From Jiella endophytica (GTDB lineage: Bacteria; Pseudomonadota; Alphaproteobacteria; Rhizobiales; Rhizobiaceae): a DNA stretch of 64,000 nt. The stretch spans positions 248,001-312,000 of the forward strand of contig NZ_SOZD01000006.1 in assembly GCF_004519335.1 (NCBI RefSeq), written 5' to 3'. How positions within the stretch are numbered: the stretch's first letter is position 1; every line of letters starts with the position of its first letter. Below, in pieces: positions 55,514-64,000 of the stretch. The notes below the pieces were generated by a model. The model was not told where the DNA came from. It saw only the letters and a program-made list of their open reading frames with translations, and did no database searches. The translations under genes and the position numbers were made by a program.

Positions 55514-57352
55514 GTGCGACCTGACTGGCCAGCCGAGACACCGGATGTGGAGGCCCCCTCCGCGAAAGCCAGCCGCTTGCGCCGCCGCTGGCTGACCGTC
55601 GCGCTCGCCGCGGTGGTGACGCTGGTGGTCGTCTTTGCCGCCATCCTGCCGGGCCTTGCCCTCGGCTCGGACACGGCGCGGGCGCTGGTCGTCGATCGGC
55701 TCGAGGCGCTGACCGGCCGGCATGTCTCGATCGACGGGCGCATCGAGTTCTCGGTGCTGCCGCGGGCCCGCCTCAGCCTCGAACATGTCAGGCTCGGCGA
55801 CGACGATGCCACCATCGACAATCTCGTCGCCAATTTCAGCCTGTTCGACGTCATCGCCGGCGACGGCGACATCTCGCGGCTGGTGCTGGTGCGTCCCGAA
55901 TGGCGCGTTGCCGGCGACACCGCGGAAGCGAGCGCCATTGCAGCCGGCACCGGCAACGGCCTCCTCAACGGCGTCCACACGCTTTTGTCGCGGATGGACG
56001 GCATCCGCGCCGTCGAGATCCGCGACGGGCTGTTCCGGCCGGCCGGGCCAGGCTTTGCCGGCCCGCGAGGCATCAGCAACGCCAACATCCAGATCGCCCA
56101 GTCCGCCTCCACCGACACGCTCAGCCTTTCCGGCGGCTTCGTCTGGAACGGCCAACCGAGCACCGTCGACCTCGAGATCAATGCCGATGCGCCGCTGAAG
56201 AACGGCGGCAACAGCAATGTCGATGTCTCGATCGATTCCCCGGCGCTCGCCGCGAATTTCTCCGGCACGGTCCATCTCGACGATTTTCGCGAGGCACACG
56301 GACGCCTCAGCATCTCGGCCCAGTCCTTCACCCGGGCGATCGAGTGGCTGTTTGCCCCCGGCATAAGGGTGCCCGAACTCGGCGTCGTCGATCTTGCGGG
56401 CGACCTCTTTCTCGAAGGCGACAGCGCCGAGCTGCGCGAGGCGAGCCTGCGGCTCGGTGCCTCGGAGGGCCGCGGGGCGATGGAAGCGCGGCTCGACGGC
56501 GACCTTCCCGTCGTCGGCGGCACGCTCGCCTTCAACGACCTCAATCTGACGCCGATCGCCCGCTCGATCGCGCCCTATCCCCGCAATGCGCTCGATTTCG
56601 AGCGTCCGCTGGCGATCGATTTCGCCAAGGCGATGCAGATGGAGATCCGGCTGTCGGCAAGCGAGCTGATGCTCGGCTCGGTGCCCTTCCAGGATGTCGC
56701 GGCGGTGGTCAGCGTCGGCGGCGGCATCGCCAAGCTCGACGTCGGCGACGCGGCGATGTTCGGCGGCAGGGGCCAGGCGGCGATCACCGTCGACGGGCGG
56801 AACGGCGAACCGACGGTCGAGGGCTGGATCAGCGCCAGCGGCCTCGACACCGCCAGCATGATGCAGGATCTTGCGATCGGCTCGATCAGCCTGACAGGGC
56901 GCTCATCGGTCCGCGCCAAGCTCGACGCGCCGGCGAGCAACTGGCGGGCGGTTCTCACCGGGCTGAGGATCGAGGCGAATTTCGATGCGAGGAACGGCCA
57001 GATCGCGGGCTTCGACCCGCGTGTCTTCGCCGAGCCCGGCGCCCGGCCGCTGGTGGCGGGTACCGGCAGCGGCTCGATCCCCTTCACCACCCTCGACGCG
57101 AAGATGGCTGTCGCCGGCACCGATCTCGATCTCGACAAGGTGACGATCCGCAACGACGCCGGCCTCCTGACCGCCAGCGGCCGCTATTTCGCCAAGACCA
57201 ACGAGGTCGACGTGACCGGCGACTTCGAGGCCGGCGAAGCGCAGGTCGCCGAGGCGAGCGGCGTTTCACCGCAGGCCCAAAGGGTCGGTTTCAAGATGAA
57301 GGGCGAGTGGCCGAACCCGAACGTGACGACCGCGCCGTCCCTTTCCCAGTGA
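55514..57352 (+). CDS. AsmA-family envelope protein (612 aa)
   Basis: One N-terminal membrane helix (RRRWLTVALAAVVTLVVVFAAILPGLALG) followed by a long periplasmic beta-rich domain. The AsmA opening is visible as VDRLEALTGRHVSIDGRIEFSVLPRARLSLEHVRLGD. Such proteins bridge the periplasm or assist outer-membrane assembly and lipid transport. The start is GTG at 55514, preceded by GGGGGAGAG. The length suits the smaller members of the family. Confidence 0.88.
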   Translation: MRPDWPAETPDVEAPSAKASRLRRRWLTVALAAVVTLVVVFAAILPGLALGSDTARALVVDRLEALTGRHVSIDGRIEFSVLPRARLSLEHVRLGDDDATIDNLVANFSLFDVIAGDGDISRLVLVRPEWRVAGDTAEASAIAAGTGNGLLNGVHTLLSRMDGIRAVEIRDGLFRPAGPGFAGPRGISNANIQIAQSASTDTLSLSGGFVWNGQPSTVDLEINADAPLKNGGNSNVDVSIDSPALAANFSGTVHLDDFREAHGRLSISAQSFTRAIEWLFAPGIRVPELGVVDLAGDLFLEGDSAELREASLRLGASEGRGAMEARLDGDLPVVGGTLAFNDLNLTPIARSIAPYPRNALDFERPLAIDFAKAMQMEIRLSASELMLGSVPFQDVAAVVSVGGGIAKLDVGDAAMFGGRGQAAITVDGRNGEPTVEGWISASGLDTASMMQDLAIGSISLTGRSSVRAKLDAPASNWRAVLTGLRIEANFDARNGQIAGFDPRVFAEPGARPLVAGTGSGSIPFTTLDAKMAVAGTDLDLDKVTIRNDAGLLTASGRYFAKTNEVDVTGDFEAGEAQVAEASGVSPQAQRVGFKMKGEWPNPNVTTAPSLSQ

Positions 57353-57574
57353 ACCCTCCGGCGTTTCACCCGCGCCCCAGGCGCCCTGACGGACTGCCGC
57401 CGCAGGTTCGGCTCGCTCCAGCTCCGGGGCGCAATGTCGCCGCCAGCATCGACTGCCCGGAGCCAGCACGGCCGTCCGGCGGCACGATGCATGACGATCG
57501 GCCAGAGCGTCGTTCCCGCGCCATTGCGGCGGTGCGGCAACTGGTAACCGATCGAGACGAGATCGCCTCATAAG

Positions 57575-58897
57575 ATGCAGCCTGCAAAACGAGATTGGCC
57601 CATGCCGCGCGCCGCAAACCCGCTCTTTCGTCCCCGCCTCTGCCGTTCGATCCCCGGCGGCGTCACACGGCTTGCCGCGTCCGTCGTGGTCACCGCCCTC
57701 CTTTGTGGCCCCGGAGCGGCACAGTCCGTCCTCAAGCTCGGCGGCACCGATGCTCCGCAGTCCGGCAGCGACACGAGCTGCGGCGCGGCGAAGTATCACG
57801 CCGCCCTCGCGGCGATCCGCGACAGGGAATATCAGTCGATCAAGGAGGCCCGGGAGGACGCGGGCAAGCCCGACGAGAGCCTTCCCGGCCACCTCGTCTT
57901 CAATCCGATCGTCACGCCGAAGAGCGGCGACGCACGCCGGGCGCTGATCGCGGCGAACCAGCTGGCTCGCTCGCAGAACCGACCGGCCTGGCTCGCCAGC
58001 AAGGATTCCCGCTGGATCGTCGGCGAAGTCGGCAAGGAACTCGGCCGCTATCTCGGCCAGGAGGAGACGGAATATCTCTGCGGCGGCGTGCCGGACTATC
58101 TCGACACGATGCGCAAATATCTCGCCCGGGCCGGCAGCGACGCGTCGTCACTCGACGACCTGAAGGCGGCGCAGGCGGCGGTCGCCTCGGACAGCATTCT
58201 CGCAACCCTCCATGCGCTTCGCCCGGTGCCGCTGCCGACGGCAGCGCCGAGCTCGCCTCAGGCGCCGAGCGAGGCTCCGCCTACACCTGCCGCCGAGCTG
58301 CGGCCGGCGGTCGGCATCGCCGGCCGGGACCAGGTGGCTGCAGAAACACCGCCGGCGGCGGCCACCCCGGCGACGACCGGCGCAACCCAGACGGCACTCG
58401 CCACCGATGCCGCGACAGCCTCCGACGCGTCCGCCAATGCCGGCGAGGACCCGGACCTGCCGCCGCTCAGCCAGCCGAAGCCGATCACGCTGGCCAGCGA
58501 CGACGACCGCCTCGCCGCGCTCGACAGGCTGGTGGAAGCCGCGAAGCAAAGCGGAGCGCTGTCCGAAGACGTCGCTGCCGGGGCAGAAACGGCGGACCAG
58601 GGCGACGCGGCTGCTGAGAGCCCGGCCACGCCCGACGCAGCCGCAGCGGGCGCAAACGGGCGGCCGGTCATCGCCCGGCTGGAGGAGCTTCGCCCGCTGG
58701 TCTACGGATCGCGGCCGGCGATCAGCGACCTTGCGGCGCGCCGCCAGCTGATCGACAGCTTCTCTTCGATCGAGGTGCTCGACTATCTCGACCACCGGCC
58801 AGCCGAGAGCGAGGACTCCGTCCCCGCTGCGATCGGCCGGACGATCGACGCGATCTCGACCGCCCATTCGCAAAGCTGCGGCTGCAGCAAGAACTGA
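57575..58897 (+). CDS. Secreted hypothetical protein (440 aa)
   Basis: An N-terminal signal region (GGVTRLAASVVVTALLCGPGAAQ) is followed by a ~150-residue domain beginning SDTSCGAAKYHAALAAIRDREYQSI, a long Ala/Pro/Thr-rich linker and a C-terminal domain ending SQSCGCSKN. No family is recognised. The ATG at 57575 or at 57602 are both possible starts. It follows the AsmA gene by 222 bp in the same direction. Confidence 0.65.
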   Translation: MQPAKRDWPMPRAANPLFRPRLCRSIPGGVTRLAASVVVTALLCGPGAAQSVLKLGGTDAPQSGSDTSCGAAKYHAALAAIRDREYQSIKEAREDAGKPDESLPGHLVFNPIVTPKSGDARRALIAANQLARSQNRPAWLASKDSRWIVGEVGKELGRYLGQEETEYLCGGVPDYLDTMRKYLARAGSDASSLDDLKAAQAAVASDSILATLHALRPVPLPTAAPSSPQAPSEAPPTPAAELRPAVGIAGRDQVAAETPPAAATPATTGATQTALATDAATASDASANAGEDPDLPPLSQPKPITLASDDDRLAALDRLVEAAKQSGALSEDVAAGAETADQGDAAAESPATPDAAAAGANGRPVIARLEELRPLVYGSRPAISDLAARRQLIDSFSSIEVLDYLDHRPAESEDSVPAAIGRTIDAISTAHSQSCGCSKN

Positions 58898-58930
58898 TCC
58901 GCAGCGGTCGCTCAGCAGCCGCCGGCCCGG

Positions 58931-59749
58931 TCAGCCCTCCGCGGCGAGGCGCTCGTCGCGGGCCTGGCGCACCATCCGGCGCCGGTTGATCAGCGTCGCC
59001 GCGACGACACCGACCGAGACGATCGCAATCAGGATCGTACAGACGGCGTTGATCTCCGGCGTCACGCCGAGCCGCACCTGGCTGTAGATCTTCATCGGCA
59101 GGGTCGTCGAGCCGGGCCCTGTGGTGAAGGAGGCGATGACGAGATCGTCCAGCGACAGGGTGAAGGCGAGCATCCAGCCGGCGATCACCGCCGGCCAGAT
59201 CAGCGGCAGGGTGACGTGGAAGAGGGTCGCCGTTGGCGTCGCGCCGAGATCCATCGCGGCATCTTCCAGCGAACGGTCGAGGGAGCGCAGCCGCGACTGC
59301 ACGACGACGGCGACGAAGCACATCGACGTGCTGATATGGGCGAGCGTCACCGTCAGGAAGCCGCGGTCGAGATTGATCGCCACGAAGAACAGAAGCAGCG
59401 ACAGGCCGGTGATCACCTCCGGCATCACCAGCGGCGCGTAGATCATCCCGGTCATCAGCGTACGACCGCGAAACCGCGTGTAGCGCGACAAGGCGATCGC
59501 CGCCATGGTGCCGAGGACGGTGGCGACGCTCGCCGAGATCAGCGCCAGGCGCAGCGTCACCCAGGCGGCATCGATGAGACCGCGATTGTGCCAGAGCTCG
59601 CGGTACCAGACCGTCGAAAAGCCGGCCCACACCGTCACCAGCCGCGACTCGTTGAAGGAATAGACGACGAGCAGCGTGATCGGCAGATAGAGAAAGGTGA
59701 AGCCGAAGATCAGCGATACGAGGTTGAACTTCGTCAGCCGCCAGCCCAT
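58931..59749 (-). CDS. potI: Putrescine ABC transporter permease, PotI/PotC-type (272 aa)
   Basis: Inner-membrane permease with about six helices. The EAA loop is LEDAAMDLGATPTATLFHVTLPLIWPAVIAGWMLAFTLSLDDLVIASFTTGPG. The start at 59747-59749 overlaps the stop of the upstream permease (TGATG). It is the last gene of the operon transcribed leftward: binding protein, ATPase, permease, permease. Confidence 0.93.
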   Translation of the reverse strand: MGWRLTKFNLVSLIFGFTFLYLPITLLVVYSFNESRLVTVWAGFSTVWYRELWHNRGLIDAAWVTLRLALISASVATVLGTMAAIALSRYTRFRGRTLMTGMIYAPLVMPEVITGLSLLLFFVAINLDRGFLTVTLAHISTSMCFVAVVVQSRLRSLDRSLEDAAMDLGATPTATLFHVTLPLIWPAVIAGWMLAFTLSLDDLVIASFTTGPGSTTLPMKIYSQVRLGVTPEINAVCTILIAIVSVGVVAATLINRRRMVRQARDERLAAEG

Positions 59750-60699
59750 CAGCCCTCCCTCTCCTGCTGGCGCTGCAGGATCGCGATCGGCACGACGAGG
59801 ATCGCCACCAAAACGACAGCCACGGCCGAGGCGACGGGCCAGTCGCGATTGGTGAAGAACTCCAGCCAGACCGTCTTGCCGATCATCAGCGTCCGCGAGC
59901 CGCCGAGAAGGTCCGGGATGACGAACTCGCCGGCGGCGGGAATGAACACCAGGAAGCAGCCGGCGACGACGCCCGGCAGGGACAGCGGGAAGGTGATCTT
60001 CCAGAAGGCCTTCAGCGGCGGCGAGCCGAGATCGGCCGCAGCCTCGATCAGGCTGTGATCCATGCGCTCGAGGCTGGCATAGATCGGCAGCGTCATGAAC
60101 GGCAGATAGGAATAGACGATGCCGATGAAGATCGCGACCGGCGTGTTGAGAATGACCAGCGGCTGGTCGATCAATCCGAGAAAGAGCAGCAGCTGGTTGA
60201 ATAGCCCCTCGGGCTTGAGGATGGCGATCCAGGCATAGACGCGGATGAGGAAGCTCGTCCAGAACGGCAGGATCACCAGCATCAAAAGCGTCGTGCGCCA
60301 GGCGGAGGGCGCCTTCGCCATGCCGTAGGCGAGCGGATAGGCGATCAGCAGCGTCAGGAGTGTCGAGGTCGCGGCGATGACCAGGCTGAGGATATAGGCG
60401 TCGAGATAGAGCTGGTCGCCGGCGATCCAGGCATAGTTGTCGAGGGAGAACTGCTGGAGGGCGCTCCACCATGTCGAGGGGTCGCCGAAGGTCGGGATGT
60501 AAGGCGGCATCGCCACCGCCACCTGCGACAGCGAGATCTTGAAGACGATCAGGAACGGCACGAGGAACAACAGGACGAGCCAGAGGAACGGCACGCCGAT
60601 GACGATGCGGCGGAACAGTCCGCCGGAGCCCGCCCTTTCCTCCGCCTGCGGGCCCCTGGCGCCGGCCCCCGTCGCTCCTCCCGACCTTGCCACCGCCAC
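59749..60699 (-). CDS. potH: Putrescine ABC transporter permease, PotH/PotB-type (316 aa)
   Basis: Permease with typical segments VILPFWTSFLIRVYAWIAILKPEGLFNQLL and the EAA loop LIEAAADLGSPPLKAFWKITFPLSLPGVVAGCFLVFIPAAGEFVIPDLLGG. It starts with GTG 5 bp after the ATPase gene. A GTG at 60693 is an alternative start. Confidence 0.93.
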   Translation of the reverse strand: MAVARSGGATGAGARGPQAEERAGSGGLFRRIVIGVPFLWLVLLFLVPFLIVFKISLSQVAVAMPPYIPTFGDPSTWWSALQQFSLDNYAWIAGDQLYLDAYILSLVIAATSTLLTLLIAYPLAYGMAKAPSAWRTTLLMLVILPFWTSFLIRVYAWIAILKPEGLFNQLLLFLGLIDQPLVILNTPVAIFIGIVYSYLPFMTLPIYASLERMDHSLIEAAADLGSPPLKAFWKITFPLSLPGVVAGCFLVFIPAAGEFVIPDLLGGSRTLMIGKTVWLEFFTNRDWPVASAVAVVLVAILVVPIAILQRQQEREG

Positions 60700-60704
60700 C
60701 TCCG

Positions 60705-61841
60705 CTACTCGGCCAGGACGAGGCCGGCGTCCTCGTCGAACTGGACATAGGCCCGGTCGTGCCAGGTCAGCTGCAGCGGCCCCTGCCGCGTCGCGTTGAC
60801 CATCGCGACCTTGACGATGGCGCCGTTGTTAAGGCGGATGTGGAACGAGGTGACGGGGCCGAAATAGGCGATGTCCCAGACCTCGCCTTCCACGACGTTC
60901 GGCCCCGGGACCGGCTCTGCGGCGATCCTCAACTTCTCCGGGCGAAGGACGTAGGAGACCGACTGACCGGCGGCCACCGGCACCTCGCTCGTCGCCACGA
61001 CGTCGAAGCCGGCGGTGGTCTCGATGGTGACGCGCTCGCCTTCCACCGAACGCACCACGCCTTCGAAGATGTTCACATTGCCGACGAAGTCGGCGACGAA
61101 GCGGGAATTCGGCGCCTCGTAGACCTCGGCGGGCGTCGCCACCTGGACGATGCGCCCCTTGTCCATGACGGCGATGCGGTCCGCCATGGTCATCGCCTCC
61201 TCCTGGTCGTGGGTGACCATGATGAAGGTGGTCTTCAGCTGATACTGCAGATCGGAGAGCTCGAACTGGGTCTCCTCGCGCAGCTTCTTGTCGAGGGCGC
61301 CGAGCGGCTCGTCGAGTAGCAGCACCTTCGGCCGCTTGGCGAGCGAGCGGGCGAGTGCGACGCGCTGGCGCTGGCCGCCGGAGAGTTGGTCGGGCCTGCG
61401 CCGCGCATAGGTTTCGAGCTTGACGAGCTTCAGCACCTGGTCGACGCGCTCGGCGATCTCGCCCCGTGCCATCCCCTCCTGCTTCAGGCCGAAGGCGATG
61501 TTCTTCTCGACGCTCATATGGGGAAACAGCGCATAGGACTGGAACATCATGTTGACCGGCCGGCGATAGGGCGGAATGCCGGCCAGATCCTCGCCGTCGA
61601 GAACGATGCGCCCTTCCGTCGGCGCCTCGAAGCCCGCCAGCATGCGAAGCAGCGTCGACTTGCCGCAGCCCGACGCCCCGAGGAGGGCGAAGAACTCGCC
61701 CTCGAAGATCGACAGGCTCAGATCGTCGACCGCGTCGAAATTGCCGAAGCGCTTGGTGACGCCCTCGAAGCGGATGAACGGCGTCGCGGCCTGATCGAGC
61801 CAGGGGGCAAAATCGCGACGGATGCTGCCGAGGGATTTCAT
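60705..61841 (-). CDS. potG: Putrescine ABC transporter ATP-binding protein, PotG/PotA-type (378 aa)
   Basis: ATPase with Walker A GASGCGKST, signature LSGGQRQRVALARSL and Walker B VLLLDEPLGALDKKLR, followed by the TOBE-like C-terminal domain of polyamine ATPases (VSYVLRPEKLRIAAEPVPG). The ATG at 61839-61841 is chosen over one three codons upstream. It follows the binding-protein gene by 66 bp. Confidence 0.93.
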   Translation of the reverse strand: MKSLGSIRRDFAPWLDQAATPFIRFEGVTKRFGNFDAVDDLSLSIFEGEFFALLGASGCGKSTLLRMLAGFEAPTEGRIVLDGEDLAGIPPYRRPVNMMFQSYALFPHMSVEKNIAFGLKQEGMARGEIAERVDQVLKLVKLETYARRRPDQLSGGQRQRVALARSLAKRPKVLLLDEPLGALDKKLREETQFELSDLQYQLKTTFIMVTHDQEEAMTMADRIAVMDKGRIVQVATPAEVYEAPNSRFVADFVGNVNIFEGVVRSVEGERVTIETTAGFDVVATSEVPVAAGQSVSYVLRPEKLRIAAEPVPGPNVVEGEVWDIAYFGPVTSFHIRLNNGAIVKVAMVNATRQGPLQLTWHDRAYVQFDEDAGLVLAE

Positions 61842-61907
61842 GGGGCGCAACGCGTCCCCGGCCGCCCAGAAGACGCGACGGCCCGTGTCTCGACCTGCAT
61901 GATCCTC

Positions 61908-63014
61908 CTACTGACCCGTGACGATGCTCGTCCACAAGCGGGTCTGCATACGCTGCGCCTTCGGTCCCTTCGGCAGAATCGCGGTCAGGCGCTTCTGCGT
62001 CTCCTCGGGCGGATACACCCCTGGGTCGTTCAGGATCTCTTTGTCCACATACTGCTTCGCCGCGAGATTCCCGCTCGCATAATTGACGAAATTCGTCGCC
62101 TTGGCGATGACCTCGGGCTTCATCAGATAGTTCATAAATTCGTGCGCGGCTTCGGGATGCGGGGCGTCGGCCGGGATCGCCATGTTGTCGAGCCAGATCA
62201 CCGCGCCTTCCCGCGGGATGACGTATTTGATCTCGACCCCGCGCCCGGCTTCCTTGGCGCGGTCGCGCGCCTGCAGCATGTCGCCGGACCAGCCATGGGC
62301 CATGCAGATGTCGCCATTGGCGAGCGCCTGGATGTTTTCGGACGAATGGAACTTGCGCACATAGGGGCGGATCGACAAGAGCAGTTCCTTGACCTTGTCG
62401 AGATCGCCCGGGTCGTCGGAATTCGGGTCGAGACCGAGATAGATCAGCGCCGCCGGAACCACCTCGTCGGCGGTGTCGAGCACGTAGATGCCGCAGTCGG
62501 ACAGCTTTTCGGCGAGCTTCGGATCGAAGAGCAGCGCCCAGGTGTCGAGCGGCTGGTCGTCGCCGAGACGTTTCTTCACCTCCTTGACGTTGAGCCCGAG
62601 CCCTGTGGTCCCCCACATGTAGTTGACCGCATACTGGTTGCCCGGGTCATAGGTCGCCAGGCGCTTCATGATCTCCGGATCCATGTTGTCGATATTCGGC
62701 AGCTTCGACTTGTCGAGCGCCTGGAAAACACCGGCATTGATCTGCCGGGCAAGGAAGCTGCCGGTCGGGACGACGACGTCGTAGCCGGTACCGCCGGTCA
62801 GAAGCTTGGTCTCGACGAGTTCGTTCGAATCGAAGACGTCGTAGACGACCTTGATCCCGGTCTCCTTGGTGAAGTCGGTGAGGATCGACTCGTCGATATA
62901 GTCAGACCAGTTGTAGACGTTGACCACCTTGTCGGCAGCCAGCGCCCCGCCCGCCGAAGATATCGCCGTCGCCAGGCAGAAGCCTGCAACAAGGCGCGTC
63001 AGAATATGCTTCAT
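61908..63014 (-). CDS. potF: Putrescine-binding periplasmic protein, PotF-type (368 aa)
   Basis: Signal peptide MKHILTRLVAGFCLATAISSAGGALA, then the family opening VVNVYNWSDYIDESILTDFTKETGIKVVYDVFDSNE, which is typical of putrescine/spermidine-binding proteins. EGAVIWLDNMAIPADAPHPEAAHEFMNYLM completes the ligand cleft. It is the first gene of the leftward operon. Putrescine rather than spermidine is inferred from the operon layout. Confidence 0.93.
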   Translation of the reverse strand: MKHILTRLVAGFCLATAISSAGGALAADKVVNVYNWSDYIDESILTDFTKETGIKVVYDVFDSNELVETKLLTGGTGYDVVVPTGSFLARQINAGVFQALDKSKLPNIDNMDPEIMKRLATYDPGNQYAVNYMWGTTGLGLNVKEVKKRLGDDQPLDTWALLFDPKLAEKLSDCGIYVLDTADEVVPAALIYLGLDPNSDDPGDLDKVKELLLSIRPYVRKFHSSENIQALANGDICMAHGWSGDMLQARDRAKEAGRGVEIKYVIPREGAVIWLDNMAIPADAPHPEAAHEFMNYLMKPEVIAKATNFVNYASGNLAAKQYVDKEILNDPGVYPPEETQKRLTAILPKGPKAQRMQTRLWTSIVTGQ

Positions 63015-63148
63015 GTCGGAACCACCCCATTCGCGAATGCCGTTCGAGGCCGCCGCCGGCCCGGTCTGCGCAAACGCAACCATAGCGGCAACGATCGGCC
63101 GATTCCTAGCCTTCCGACGCCAAGAAATGAATCAAGCGTGATTTCTGC

Positions 63149-63664
63149 TCAATCGAGCGTCAGGCGCTGCATGAAGCGGGCGTCGGCTCCATAGGCGGAA
63201 AGCGACGCGGGAGCGAGGTCGTCATCGGCGGGGAGGAAGCCGAATCGCTGCCAGAAGGGCACCGTGCCGTAGACGGAGACGAGGCATGCCTGCGGATAGG
63301 CGCTGGCTGCCAGCAGCAGCGCCGCCACCACCTCTTCGGCATGGCGGTGGCCCCTCGCCTCGGGCGCGATGGCGACGTCGTGGATGTAGAAGGCGTCGGC
63401 GTCGGGCGGGACCGCCCCGATCAGCGTGTTCAGCGATGGCGGGTGGGGATAGAGGATCGGGTGGCCGACCGCATAGCCGGCAGGCTCGCCCTTCAGATCG
63501 AGCGCGAGGCAGCCACTGGGAAAGAGGCAAAGCCGCTCGGCGAACACCGCCTCGTCCTCGGGCAGGCCGGGATGGATGCGGCCAGCGAGCGCCATGACGG
63601 CCGGAAGGTCGCCGGCACGCATCGGGCGCCAGGCGGCGGGTGTGGCAGCCGTCATCGGGTCCAA
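63149..63664 (-). CDS. GNAT-family N-acetyltransferase (171 aa)
   Basis: Acetyl-CoA-dependent acetyltransferase: RPMRAGDLPAVMALAGRIHPG at the N-terminus, IHDVAIAPEARGHRHAEEVVAALL (motif A, with an acetyl-CoA-binding Q/RxxGxG/A-like loop) and VYGTVPFWQRFGF (motif B). It stands alone, 134 bp from potF. ATGs at 63664 and 63655 are both possible. Substrate unknown. Confidence 0.85.
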   Translation of the reverse strand: MDPMTAATPAAWRPMRAGDLPAVMALAGRIHPGLPEDEAVFAERLCLFPSGCLALDLKGEPAGYAVGHPILYPHPPSLNTLIGAVPPDADAFYIHDVAIAPEARGHRHAEEVVAALLLAASAYPQACLVSVYGTVPFWQRFGFLPADDDLAPASLSAYGADARFMQRLTLD

Positions 63665-63701
63665 CGGCCATAAGGGAGGATGCTTCTCCCCTCGCCCGGC
63701 C

Positions 63702-64000
63702 TCAGCGGTGCTTGCTGCCTTCGCCGTAGAACAGCTTTTCCCATTTCTTGTGCGCCTTGTAGCCCTCGCGGATGAAGGGCGTGAACACCGCCATGTTGAG
63801 CACCGCCTTGTTGGTGAGGCGGGCCGGGAAGTTCAGCGGTTTTTCGAAATCGACGAACAGCACCACCCGCACCTTGTCGGAGTGGTTCCAGGCCTCGTGC
63901 TCATAGGCGTCGTCGAAGATCAGCGCCTTGCCTTCCTCCCAGTGGCAGACCTGGTCGTCGACGCGGATGGCGATCTTGTCCGGCTCGGGCGGCACGATCA
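63702..64000 (-). CDS. Aspartyl/asparaginyl beta-hydroxylase-like protein, C-terminal part (5' end outside window)
   Basis: The last ~99 residues are visible. The pattern VCHWEEGKALIFDDAYEHEAWNHSDKVRVVLFVDFEKPL has the conserved metal-binding His and the RVVLFVDFxRPL segment of the family, which includes lipid A hydroxylases such as LpxO. The last part (NMAVFTPFIREGYKAHKKWEK) fits membrane-associated members. The gene continues beyond the right edge. Confidence 0.85.
   Translation of the reverse strand, partial: IVPPEPDKIAIRVDDQVCHWEEGKALIFDDAYEHEAWNHSDKVRVVLFVDFEKPLNFPARLTNKAVLNMAVFTPFIREGYKAHKKWEKLFYGEGSKHR

Noticed and set aside
58931-60748. A single 605-codon open frame covering both putrescine permeases
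   Set aside because: The two permeases are in different frames. The frame is real only for the second (58931-59749); upstream of that it is a shadow of the first permease, with Arg/Pro-rich sequence.

Overview
The window is high-GC alphaproteobacterial chromosome, most likely Hyphomicrobiales, perhaps near Aurantimonadaceae or Rhizobiaceae. The pointers are a B12-dependent NrdJ, a PdhS-like cell-cycle kinase relative, a phasin, rhizobial-type intergenic repeats and a tRNA-His with A73. The genus is my inference.

The main discovery is a complete Tn7-like transposon at 1963-28140 (26,178 bp). Its ends match (TGTCACGCGACA on the left, TGTCCCGCGACA read inward from the right), each carries repeated TnsB-type sites, and it is flanked by a perfect 5-bp duplication (GGCCG). 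It sits 22 bp past the nrdJ stop and splits what was a 12-bp-stem hairpin terminator. TnsA, TnsB, TnsC and a long TniQ/TnsD-type protein lie at 18592-24488.

From left end to right end the cargo is: a 57-aa protein; a 745-aa tyrosine recombinase-like protein starting at a palindrome; a soluble FtsH-like AAA+ protease with a degenerate TnsA-like partner; two small proteins; a trypsin-like protease; secreted proteins, a nuclease and a phosphoesterase; a full His-Xaa-Ser system (hxsD-hxsB-hxsC-hxsA, an associated small protein and a MauG-like dihaem protein); a Cys-rich secreted protein; the tns genes; and, before the right end, a CBASS module (CD-NTase, E2-like protein, patatin effector) plus one AT-rich gene.

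The chromosome right of the element (28141-50400) holds a membrane protein, a HEPN-MNT module whose toxin looks C-terminally truncated, a cupin, an LLM-type flavin oxidoreductase, the phosphate operon pstSCAB, a paralogue of the Cys-rich cargo protein, tRNA-His, a phasin, a PdhS-like sensor protein lacking its phospho-acceptor histidine, a methyltransferase, an Fe3+ uptake pair and a PQQ-dependent dehydrogenase.

At 50465-53128 there is a second notable system. A XerC/D-type recombinase is followed by two AT-rich convergent genes bounded by perfect 20-bp inverted repeats. Each gene's ATG is the last three bases of its repeat. This looks like a two-state invertible cassette.

The rest (53211-64000) holds acetoacetyl-CoA ligase, an AsmA-family protein, a secreted hypothetical protein, a four-gene putrescine ABC transporter operon, a GNAT acetyltransferase and an aspartyl/asparaginyl beta-hydroxylase that runs off the window.
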